Shown here: piece after piece, positions 1 through 6,535 of the stretch | How positions within the stretch are numbered: the first letter of the stretch is position 1 | Layout: the number at the start of each line of letters is the position of its first letter | Assembly (NCBI GenBank): GCA_024643305.1 | Contig: JAHENE010000044.1 | Location: 1-11,340 of the forward strand | Direction: 5' to 3' | DNA: 11,340 nucleotides | Origin: Thiobacillaceae bacterium | GTDB lineage: Bacteria > Pseudomonadota > Gammaproteobacteria > Burkholderiales > Thiobacillaceae | Translations under genes and position numbers: made by a program | The notes under the pieces: model-generated | The model's database searches: none | Told to the model about the DNA's origin: nothing | Seen by the model: the letters and a program-made list of their open reading frames with translations, nothing else

Positions 1-1125
1 TTTCGGGGGCGTGATTTTCAAATAATCCGTACCCTCTTCCACCACCGCGCCGAACTTGCGCAACTCCGTCGCCATAGCTGCAATGCGGTCGGTTTCCTTG
101 ACCCGCCAGGAACCGATATTACGCAGCATGGAAGGCCCGTCGGCAAACAGCGCCAGCACCGCCAGAGTCATGGCTGCATCAGGAATGTGGTTGCAGTCCA
201 TGTCGAGCGCGCGGATGCGCTCGCTGCAAGGCAATTGCGCCTCGATCCAGTTCGGCCCCATGCCGATTTCCGCGCCCATGCGCGCAAGCGCAGCAGCAAA
301 CTGCACATCGCCCTGCAAGGCGTTCCGCCCCACACCAATTACACGCACCGGTCCATGGCCAAGCGCACCGGCTGCCAGGAAATATGAAGCCGAGGAAGCG
401 TCCCCTTCAACCTCGATTTCACCAGGGCTCTGATACGTTGCGGCGGGCACGGTAAAACTTTCCCAGCCCTGCTGCGCTACCTTGACGCCATAACGTGCCA
501 TCAACCCCAGCGTGATCTTGATGTAGGGCTTGGAGATCAGTTCGCCATCCACCTTGATCGTGACCTCCCTGCCCAGGAGTGGCGCAGCCATCAAGAGACC
601 CGTTAGAAACTGGCTGGAAACATTGCCCTTTACAGTTACTTCCGGCGTATCGCCAACATTGGCAGGATGAATATGTAGCGGAGGGAAACCCTCGTTGCCC
701 AGGTAATCGATGCGCGCACCCAACTGTCGAAGCGCGTCCACCAGATCACCGATGGGTCGCTCATGCATGCGCGACACGCCCTTCAGCACATAATCACCAC
801 CCGACAATGCGCAAGCTGCCGTTAGTGACCGGAAAGCCGTGCCGGCGTTACCGAGAAACAGTTCCGCCTGCTTGACCGGGAAAGCGCCGCCAATGCCTTC
901 AACCTGATAGTTATCGCTGTCGGGATGACGCTTCCACTTCACTCCCAATTTTGAAAGCGATTCGAGCATGACCTGGGTGTCGTCCGAATCCAGCAACTCC
1001 CTGATTTCCGTCGTGCCTGACGCCAGTGCCGACAAGAGCAGCACCCGGTTGGAAATGCTTTTCGAGCCCGGCAGTTTGACCATGCCGGAAGCGGAATTGA
1101 ATGCAGGTAAGTCGAGGTGTTCCAT
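1..1125 (-). CDS. aroA: 3-phosphoshikimate 1-carboxyvinyltransferase (EPSP synthase), 3' end cut by window
   Basis: Transfers enolpyruvyl from PEP to shikimate-3-phosphate, the sixth step of the cytosolic shikimate pathway. An open frame runs from ATG at 1125 to base 1 (375 codons). The family is about 420-440 residues, so roughly 50-65 C-terminal residues lie outside. Visible landmarks are [10 protein letters not shown] (residues 18-27, substrate-binding Lys/Ser), [12 protein letters not shown] (about 89-100), the [13 protein letters not shown] segment, [13 protein letters not shown] (the Asp region of the second half) and the late motif [20 protein letters not shown]. This is a class I-type enzyme. 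Position 100 is Ser, where E. coli has Pro101 in GNAGTAMRP. The start is chosen because the LDLP...LPGSKS spacing matches the family; the Shine-Dalgarno is poor. The gene lies 40 bp after tyrA, and I see no terminator between them. Confidence 0.97.
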   Translation of the reverse strand, partial: MEHLDLPAFNSASGMVKLPGSKSISNRVLLLSALASGTTEIRELLDSDDTQVMLESLSKLGVKWKRHPDSDNYQVEGIGGAFPVKQAELFLGNAGTAFRSLTAACALSGGDYVLKGVSRMHERPIGDLVDALRQLGARIDYLGNEGFPPLHIHPANVGDTPEVTVKGNVSSQFLTGLLMAAPLLGREVTIKVDGELISKPYIKITLGLMARYGVKVAQQGWESFTVPAATYQSPGEIEVEGDASSASYFLAAGALGHGPVRVIGVGRNALQGDVQFAAALARMGAEIGMGPNWIEAQLPCSERIRALDMDCNHIPDAAMTLAVLALFADGPSMLRNIGSWRVKETDRIAAMATELRKFGAVVEEGTDYLKITPPK

Positions 1126-1165
1126 ATAAAAATCTGGCGCTGAGGCGCTGTGAATTCAGGCGGAG

Positions 1166-2032
1166 CTATTCCTTGCCCCAGTTACGCCGGGCATTGCTTG
1201 CCCGGCTGAAAATCGTTTCCAGGGCTTCCGCATCACCCTTGTCCAATGCGGCTGTGATTTCATCCAGTTTGCCACGATAGGCAGCGAGTTCGGAAAGCAA
1301 GGCTTCGCGGTTGGCCAAGGCAATGTCGCGCCACATTTCCGGGCTGCTGCCTGCAATGCGCGTGAAATCACGGAAGCCGCTTGCGGCAAAGCTGAAATAA
1401 TCATCCGCCTCTGCGCGGCCCGCCAGTTCATCCACCAGCGCAAAGGCAGCCAAGTGCGGCAAGTGGCTCACCGCGGCAAATATACGGTCATGTCGTGCAG
1501 CATCCATTCGCACGACCAGAGCACCCGCATTTTGCCACATGGCAGAAACCAGATCCGATGCTGCCTGATCGGTCTCTGCTTCCGGGCAAAGCACTACGTT
1601 CCTGTTCTGGAACAATTCGGCACGTGCGGCATCAGGTCCGTTGCTTTCGGCCCCGGCAATGGGATGGCCCGGCACATAATTGGAAAACGCTGGCCCCAGA
1701 ATTTTGCGTGCTGCAGCGATCACATTGGTCTTGGTACTTCCTGCATCGGTCACAACAGTATTTTTTCCCAGATGCGGCGCAATGGACTTCAATACGGATT
1801 CCATCTGCGCCACAGGCGTAGCAAGCATCACAACATCCGCTCCGGCAATCTGCGCCGGCGAATCGGCAATGAGATCGATCAGGCCCAGGGCCTTGGCCTG
1901 TTCCAGCGTCTCGCGTCGACGGCCCAGGCCGATGATTTCATCCACTACGCCAGCCTGCTTTAACGCAGCAGCCAGCGAACCGCCGATCAGGCCGACGCCG
2001 GCAATCACCATACGATGGATGTGCAAACTCAC
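1166..2032 (-). CDS. tyrA: prephenate dehydrogenase (monofunctional, cyclohexadienyl type)
   Basis: Oxidative decarboxylation of prephenate (possibly also arogenate) to the tyrosine precursor, in the cytosol. The protein has 288 residues with no fused chorismate mutase or ACT domain. The N-terminal Rossmann fold shows AGVGLIGGS (residues 11-19) for NAD(P). TDAGSTK (95-101) and GHPIAGAES (122-130) carry the catalytic-site His123. The helical C-terminal half includes HDRIFAAVSHLPHLAAFAL (about 181-199) and FRDFTRIAGSSPEMWRDI, with Arg residues expected to hold prephenate. The start is GTG at 2032; it overlaps the hisC stop as GTGA, and an AAGG lies about 8 nt upstream. An internal ATG (Met8) would cut off the strand leading into the glycine motif and is less likely. 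The overlap implies translational coupling to hisC. I cannot tell from sequence whether it prefers prephenate or arogenate. Confidence 0.95.
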   Translation of the reverse strand: MSLHIHRMVIAGVGLIGGSLAAALKQAGVVDEIIGLGRRRETLEQAKALGLIDLIADSPAQIAGADVVMLATPVAQMESVLKSIAPHLGKNTVVTDAGSTKTNVIAAARKILGPAFSNYVPGHPIAGAESNGPDAARAELFQNRNVVLCPEAETDQAASDLVSAMWQNAGALVVRMDAARHDRIFAAVSHLPHLAAFALVDELAGRAEADDYFSFAASGFRDFTRIAGSSPEMWRDIALANREALLSELAAYRGKLDEITAALDKGDAEALETIFSRASNARRNWGKE

Positions 2033-3123
2033 AGGCAGGCCTTCAGGGCATCGAGGAAACGAGCATTTTGCGCTTCCAGCCCGATTGAAACACGCAAAAA
2101 TTCCGGCAAGCCGTAATTTCCAACCGGACGAACTATCACGCCCCTTTTAAGCAGTTCCTTGTTGAGGCGCGCAGCATCGCCCACCTTCGCCAGCAGGAAA
2201 TTTCCTCTGGAAGGCACATGCTTGATTCCCAGCGCATCGAGCCCTAGTTGAAGCTGTTTCATGCCTGACTGGTTGACCCGATAGCTTTGTTCGAGAAAGT
2301 CTTCATCACTGAGCGCCGCCTCGGCTGCCGCGAGTGCAGGAAGATTCACATTGAATGGATGCCGCACACGATTGAGCAAATCGATGACATCCGGATGCCC
2401 CAGGCCATAGCCCACCCTCAGCCCCGCAAGTCCGTATGCCTTGGAGAAGGTGCGCACGATCAGCAAATTTGGGTAACGGCTCAACCAGGAAACCGTATTG
2501 AAACGCTCAACTGGTGGCAGGTATTCGCCATAGGCTTCATCCAGCACCACCAGCACATGCGATGGCACATCTTTCAGAAAGGCTTCAATTTCAGTCCATG
2601 ACAGGAAGGTGCCGGTGGGATTATTGGGATTGGCGATCCACACCACGCGCGTGTCGTCGCGGATGGCGCCACGCATGGCTGCGAGATCATGTCCGTAATT
2701 AATCGCGGGCACTTCAATGCCCTTTGCGCCTACGGTCAGTGTAGCAATGGGATACACGGCAAAGGCATGCTGTGCATACACCGCCGAAGTGTTCGCACCG
2801 AGGAAGGCGCGTGCAGCCATGTCAAGCACATCATTGGAACCGTTGCCCAGCACGATATTTTGCTGGGTGACATTGAATTTTCGGCACAGCGCCGACTTCA
2901 AGGTGAAGCCTGCGCCGTCCGGGTAAAGCGAAATTTCCTTCAGGCTGTCTTGTGCAGCCTTCAATCCTTTGGGGCTCGGCCCCAAAGGATTCTCGTTTGA
3001 TGCCAGTTTGACGATGCCGGATTCCTCCAGCCCCAGTTCGCGTGCCAGTTCGGCAATGGGCTTGCCAGGCTGGTAAGGCGCGATCGAGCGAACATGATCG
3101 AGAGAAAAATCACAAACCGACAT
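2029..3123 (-). CDS. hisC: histidinol-phosphate / aromatic aminotransferase (HisC type)
   Basis: PLP-dependent class I/II aminotransferase of 364 residues, the usual HisC length. SNENPLGPSPKG (residues 42-53) is the family's N-terminal signature. ANPNNPTG (164-171) and VLDEAYGEY (193-201, Asp195 binding the PLP ring nitrogen) follow. TFSKAYGLAGLRVGYG (225-240) holds the Schiff-base Lys228 and the phosphate-binding Arg236. FLRVSIG (342-348) has the substrate carboxylate Arg344. HisC makes histidinol phosphate, but copies placed between pheA and tyrA often act as the aromatic aminotransferase for Phe and Tyr; I infer that role, or both, from context. The start is fixed: ATG at 3123 has an in-frame TGA only two codons upstream. 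There is no clear Shine-Dalgarno. It overlaps tyrA by 4 bp and lies 33 bp after the lipoprotein gene. A perfect inverted repeat sits in codons 45-54. Confidence 0.94.
   Translation of the reverse strand: MSVCDFSLDHVRSIAPYQPGKPIAELARELGLEESGIVKLASNENPLGPSPKGLKAAQDSLKEISLYPDGAGFTLKSALCRKFNVTQQNIVLGNGSNDVLDMAARAFLGANTSAVYAQHAFAVYPIATLTVGAKGIEVPAINYGHDLAAMRGAIRDDTRVVWIANPNNPTGTFLSWTEIEAFLKDVPSHVLVVLDEAYGEYLPPVERFNTVSWLSRYPNLLIVRTFSKAYGLAGLRVGYGLGHPDVIDLLNRVRHPFNVNLPALAAAEAALSDEDFLEQSYRVNQSGMKQLQLGLDALGIKHVPSRGNFLLAKVGDAARLNKELLKRGVIVRPVGNYGLPEFLRVSIGLEAQNARFLDALKACL
2963..2991. repeat. perfect 13-bp inverted repeat inside hisC
   Basis: The arms are AATCCTTTGGGGC (2963-2975) and GCCCCAAAGGATT (2979-2991), separated by the three bases TCG. 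On the coding strand they span the codons for NPLGPSPKGL, the conserved HisC N-terminal motif, about 130-160 nt after the start codon. The mRNA could form a 13-bp perfect hairpin with a 3-nt loop. No T-run follows it on the minus strand, so it is not a standard terminator. Part of the symmetry comes from the Leu-Gly-Pro-Ser-Pro-Lys codons, but the perfect pairing depends on synonymous choices. Confidence 0.9.
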
Positions 3124-3156
3124 CGTTCAAATAGCAAAACAATTCAGATCAGGCTG

Positions 3157-3498
3157 TTACGGAACAAGGCAAATCTTGCCCGTCTGCGAGCAGCAAGCTT
3201 TCGGCCCATTGGGTGGGGGGCAGCTCGAGTAAATGCAGCCAGTCGGACAGACCGGCACCACAGCGGACTGCGGTTTAAGTGCTTCGTCGACAGCAGGCGC
3301 GTTGCTCATAGCCCCATCGGCTGGCGCTGGCATCGTAGCATTTTCTGCTACAGGTGCAGCTTCGGGTGCTGGTGCGGTTTCCGCCGCAGGAGCCGCCGCC
3401 GTTGCGGGTTCTGCGGGCGCGGCGGCCTCTTCCTTTTTACCGCATGCCGTCACGAGCACCAGACTCAGGGCCAATACGCCAAATTTGATCATATTCAT
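3157..3498 (-). CDS. small lipoprotein with Ala/Pro-rich linker and six-cysteine C-terminal tail
   Basis: 113 residues; I do not recognise the family. Lys5 followed by a hydrophobic stretch (6-18) ends in the lipobox VTAC, with lipidated Cys19. Residue +2 is Gly, so by the E. coli rule it would be sorted to the outer membrane. Residues 20-80 are a low-complexity Lys/Glu- then Ala/Pro/Glu-rich linker. Residues 81-113 hold Cys84, 88, 93, 102, 103 and 110 with several Pro and Gly: a compact domain that may be disulfide-stabilised or metal-binding. The start is ATG 3498, supported by AGGGAG six bases upstream; ATG 3492 (Met3) would place it too far. It follows a terminator and precedes hisC by 33 bp without a terminator between, so hisC transcription may pass through it. 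The lipoprotein call is secure; the function is unknown. Confidence 0.88.
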   Translation of the reverse strand: MNMIKFGVLALSLVLVTACGKKEEAAAPAEPATAAAPAAETAPAPEAAPVAENATMPAPADGAMSNAPAVDEALKPQSAVVPVCPTGCIYSSCPPPNGPKACCSQTGKICLVP

Positions 3499-3504
3499 CT
3501 CTCA

Positions 3505-3510
3505 CTCCCT
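3505..3510 (-). promoter_or_regulatory. ribosome binding site of the lipoprotein gene
   Basis: The minus strand reads AGGGAG followed by six bases and then ATG at 3498. This spacing favours Met1 over the alternative Met3 at 3492. It is a much better site than those before hisC and pheA. Confidence 0.7.
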
Positions 3511-3524
3511 CTGTTGTGTTGCAC

Positions 3525-3559
3525 AAAAAACCGCCCTTGCTGTCTTTTTGTCCGGGCGG
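3525..3559 (-). terminator. rho-independent terminator after the TPR-barrel gene
   Basis: On the minus strand CCGCCC (3559-3554) pairs with GGGCGG (3536-3531) around a 17-nt A-rich loop, and TTTTTT (3530-3525) follows directly. The stem is short but all G:C, with a possible extra G:U pair at its base. It starts 18 bp after the TPR-barrel stop and ends 26 bp before the lipoprotein start. The long loop makes it weaker than a textbook terminator, so partial read-through is plausible. I see no convincing sigma-70 promoter between it and the lipoprotein start. Confidence 0.65.
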
Positions 3560-3577
3560 CACCCATCACCGAAATTC

Positions 3578-6457
3578 CTAGAAACTCATTCTGGCCGTGC
3601 CAAACACCAGACGCCCCTTGCTGAATCGCGGCGCCAGCGGATCGCTCTCGGTATATTCGAAATCGCTGTCCAGCAGGTTGCGCACGCCCAGTTCGATCTG
3701 CCCGAGTGGCAGCTTCCATTGCACGCTGGCATTTACCTGCGTTGATGTGTCATTAAAGGGACCGACATAGAGGTAGTCCCCATCCACCCAGTTGCGGCTG
3801 ACTTCGCCCTTTAACGTCAGCTTCGAATCCAGGAGCCAGCTTGCCGTCAGCTTGAGGTTGCGCAAACGCTGTTTATAAATGGAATCCAGCTCAAAAGAGT
3901 AATCAAGATTTTTTCGCATTTCGTAACCGGCTCCGACACTCGCATTCAGCCTGGAAGTGGCGGGCAGCCAACCCAATTTCGCCTCAGCTTCCCTATGGTC
4001 AAACCTAAAAGAGTTTTGGTCCTTGAGTTTCCTGATTTGGGCTTCGCTGCTGAACATCCAATCAGCGGCGAAACGGTGATCAAGTCCCAGTCCGGCAAAT
4101 TTGACCTCTTTATCAAGATCGCTAGGGCGCAAGTTGACGATACCGGAAGTCTCGACCGGTGCAAGCGAGGCTGATCCCACTTCCCGCATGCCCACATCCT
4201 GGCCAAATGCCAAACGCACATGAGTCGCAGAAGAAGGGCTATATGTTAACCCGAGCTTTGGGGTCCAAGCTTTAACTTCAAAACTCCAGGGATACGGGTC
4301 ATCTGGGCATTGCGCGACGTAAGATGATTTACTCCATACTCTGCCGAACCCTGCATCCAGAATCCAGTTCTTGTCCAGTTGCGCTTTTTGCGAGATGTAA
4401 ATATTTTTGGATTTATCCTCTCCCTCCAAATCGCCCGCTGGCACCTCTTCCCCACAATATACAGCCCCTGGAAATTTGATCTTCTCTTGATAATCCTGAA
4501 TACCGGCAACGAAGAGGCCTAACCGGTTGTTCTGGCGGTATTGAAGTTCTCCGCTGTCCGCCTTGCTGTTACCAGGCTGAGTGCCAGGCCAAGGGTAAAC
4601 GTATTCCACCTGCTGGTCAGTATGCTGCCGACTTACCAATGCGCGAATCTCCCCGCCATTGCCCAGTTTCTGGCTCAAACCCACGCGACCCGTCCATGAA
4701 TCGTCATGAATGTTCGTCATCGTATCCCAGATATTGGGATAGAAGATCTCCCCACGATCTGAGTTGTAATCACGATAACTGACGAATATCCGCGTGGTAT
4801 CCGTCGGATCCCATTTCAGTATGGTTTCCCAGACCGTGTTGGCCAGATCGTTGAAACTGGAAAAGCCTTCCGTTTCGTAATAACGGTGTGCCACGCTAAT
4901 GCCAAATTGTCCGCCCCCAATGGCTGCTCTCACCTGCTCTCCCCAGGTCAGGCGATTTCCCATAATGCCATCCAGTTCCACATGGGCTGGTGACCCAAAC
5001 AGCGCGCCATAATCGCCATAGCTGGCCTGCTGCCCCGACAAGCCCTCTACCGCGCCATGCTGGGGTGTCTGAGCGCCTGTCTGCCCGGCACCATCGCCAT
5101 AAACATCCAGCGTCACGGGCAAAGCATCCAGTGAATCGTTGAACAAGCTTTGCAAAGAAAGGCTGCGGCGGGCGTTTTCAGCATGTTGCTTGCCATGCAG
5201 AACCTCGGCCTGGTTCTTCAAGGTCACGGCATTCTTCTCACCCGCGCCATCTGTCAGCGTGAGCCAGGCCATCTCGTTCATCCCCAGGCTGCGATAGGTA
5301 TCAGCCAAATTGGCCTGCAGGGTTTGCTCGTCTTCGTTGAGCAGATTTTCGCCTCGGTAAACCGCGCGTGCAGTCTTGCGGGCAGAAGCTTCCTTGAGGC
5401 TTTCGAGCGCAGCGCCGGGCTGGCCGGATTCGTTTTGCGACTGTGCCAGGTAAATCCACGGCGCAGGATCCTGTGGGTCAAGTTTGATCGCTTTTCGATA
5501 TGCAGCTTGCGCTTCCTGCAAGTGTCCGCTTTGGTACAAGGCGCGGCCAAGATAAGTTTGAATAGCACCACTGGAAGGGTCGGACTGGGCGGCCTTGCGC
5601 AGGACCGTCAGGCTCTCTTCAAGTTTCCCCTGACGCGCTTTGGCAAGACCGAGACCCAACAGGGATTTGGCATCCTCTGGGTCGCGTTTCAGAGCTATTT
5701 CGAAGGCGCGCTGCGCTTCTGCCGGCTTGTCTTCTATCAGACGCACCAGACCAACCACCGCCATGACATACGGGGATTTAGGCGCAAGTTCACGCGCATG
5801 CATGGCTCGAGTAGATGCCCGTTGATTTTCGCCCAGACTCAAAGCCAGTTCAGCCTCCCGTGCAAGATTGAGTGCGTCCGCAGGGCCTTTGGCATTAAGC
5901 GCTGCCATAACATCCGAAGCCTGCCCAACTTTTCCCTGGGCCTGCAGCACGTATGTAGTTATCCGCATCACCAGAGGGCCACCACCAAGTCTCTGAGCTT
6001 TTTGCACAGCGTTCCAGGCGGGATCAATCTGGCCTTGCAGAAGATGGGCCATACCCATCAGGGCATGCGCTTCTGCCAGTTCCGGATGGCTTTGCAGAAG
6101 TTTTCCCAGTATGTCCTGGGCTTGACCAGGCTGATCACCTTGAATGTAGAAACTCGCACGCAACAGTTGCGTGTCAGGCAGGTCAACTTCTTCCCCCGGC
6201 TGTTCCAGCAATCCGATGGCCTCAATGAAACGTCCCGACTGCTGGGCCTCAATCGCATCCCTCATGATGGGGGTCTGTTGAGCGGGAATGTATTGCGTGG
6301 TTTCGAACGGTAGTATCCACTGTGCACGGTTTCCTGTCTGAATAGTGCGCTCGCTGCGCACGCTCTCGGCGCTGCCCAGGAAATCAATCTCCCCAGCAGC
6401 ATGCACAGCAGTTGACAGCAGCCCCGACAGGACAGAAAACCAAAATACGTTTTTCAT
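3578..6457 (-). CDS. secreted TPR-repeat protein fused to an outer-membrane beta-barrel
   Basis: 959 residues. A Sec signal peptide (residues 1-20) ends in VHA before AGEIDF. Residues about 65-360 are tandem TPR-like helical hairpins; the clearest units are about 229-260, 263-294, 297-328 and 331-358. A Gln/Ser/Gly-rich stretch (about 425-480) follows. From about 485 to the end there are alternating aromatic/polar strands with long polar loops. The tail VRNLLDSDFEYTES then RLVFGTARMSF ends in Phe959, a typical BAM-recognised terminus resembling the end of TonB-dependent receptors. I see no plug domain or TonB box. The layout recalls exopolysaccharide secretins such as PgaA and BcsC, but no synthase gene is nearby. 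The periplasmic TPR part probably recruits a partner and the barrel forms a pore or anchor; the substrate is unknown. Only two Cys occur (668, 717). The start has AAGAG six bases upstream; the gene lies 78 bp after pheA. Confidence 0.85.
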   Translation of the reverse strand: MKNVFWFSVLSGLLSTAVHAAGEIDFLGSAESVRSERTIQTGNRAQWILPFETTQYIPAQQTPIMRDAIEAQQSGRFIEAIGLLEQPGEEVDLPDTQLLRASFYIQGDQPGQAQDILGKLLQSHPELAEAHALMGMAHLLQGQIDPAWNAVQKAQRLGGGPLVMRITTYVLQAQGKVGQASDVMAALNAKGPADALNLAREAELALSLGENQRASTRAMHARELAPKSPYVMAVVGLVRLIEDKPAEAQRAFEIALKRDPEDAKSLLGLGLAKARQGKLEESLTVLRKAAQSDPSSGAIQTYLGRALYQSGHLQEAQAAYRKAIKLDPQDPAPWIYLAQSQNESGQPGAALESLKEASARKTARAVYRGENLLNEDEQTLQANLADTYRSLGMNEMAWLTLTDGAGEKNAVTLKNQAEVLHGKQHAENARRSLSLQSLFNDSLDALPVTLDVYGDGAGQTGAQTPQHGAVEGLSGQQASYGDYGALFGSPAHVELDGIMGNRLTWGEQVRAAIGGGQFGISVAHRYYETEGFSSFNDLANTVWETILKWDPTDTTRIFVSYRDYNSDRGEIFYPNIWDTMTNIHDDSWTGRVGLSQKLGNGGEIRALVSRQHTDQQVEYVYPWPGTQPGNSKADSGELQYRQNNRLGLFVAGIQDYQEKIKFPGAVYCGEEVPAGDLEGEDKSKNIYISQKAQLDKNWILDAGFGRVWSKSSYVAQCPDDPYPWSFEVKAWTPKLGLTYSPSSATHVRLAFGQDVGMREVGSASLAPVETSGIVNLRPSDLDKEVKFAGLGLDHRFAADWMFSSEAQIRKLKDQNSFRFDHREAEAKLGWLPATSRLNASVGAGYEMRKNLDYSFELDSIYKQRLRNLKLTASWLLDSKLTLKGEVSRNWVDGDYLYVGPFNDTSTQVNASVQWKLPLGQIELGVRNLLDSDFEYTESDPLAPRFSKGRLVFGTARMSF

Positions 6458-6470
6458 TGATAGCTCTTGG

Positions 6471-6488
6471 TACTACGGGCTAGTAGTA
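6471..6488. repeat. short inverted repeat just upstream of the TPR-barrel ribosome binding site
   Basis: TACTAC (6471-6476) and GTAGTA (6483-6488) are perfect inverted arms around a 6-base loop, 13 bp before the ATG at 6457. The stem is A+T-rich and would be weak in RNA, so an operator-like dyad is as likely as a hairpin. The rest of the 78-bp gap is A+T-rich around 6485-6500 and could hold a promoter, but I find no clear -35/-10 pair. Confidence 0.4.
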
Positions 6489-6518
6489 AATAGTTAGTTT
6501 CCGGATTCGCGTAAGTAT

Positions 6519-6535
6519 GCCAGCATTTTGCCGGC
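6519..6535 (-). other. hairpin directly after the pheA stop
   Basis: On the minus strand GCCGGC and GCTGGC can pair (five Watson-Crick pairs and one G:U) around the loop AAAAT, starting one base after the pheA TAA. No T-run follows, so it is not a standard intrinsic terminator. It could protect the 3' end of an upstream mRNA segment or mark a processing point between pheA and the TPR-barrel gene. The stem is short, and chance cannot be excluded. Confidence 0.35.

Noticed and set aside
3499..3640. Possible sigma-70 promoter (TTGGCA, 17 bp, TAGGAA) at the end of the TPR-barrel gene
   Set aside because: The -10 match is poor, and any transcript would run straight into the terminator at 3559-3525.
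5150..6313. Long plus-strand open frame (387 codons) opposite the TPR-barrel gene
   Set aside because: It lies fully antisense to the TPR region, whose protein has clear repeats and a signal peptide. The plus-strand product shows no recognisable domain, and such shadows are common opposite genes with biased codon use.
3578..6457. Identification of the TPR-barrel protein as PgaA, BcsC or a TonB-dependent receptor
   Set aside because: The architecture is similar to PgaA/BcsC, but no polysaccharide synthase or deacetylase gene is near, and there is no plug domain or TonB box. The sequence does not justify a specific name.
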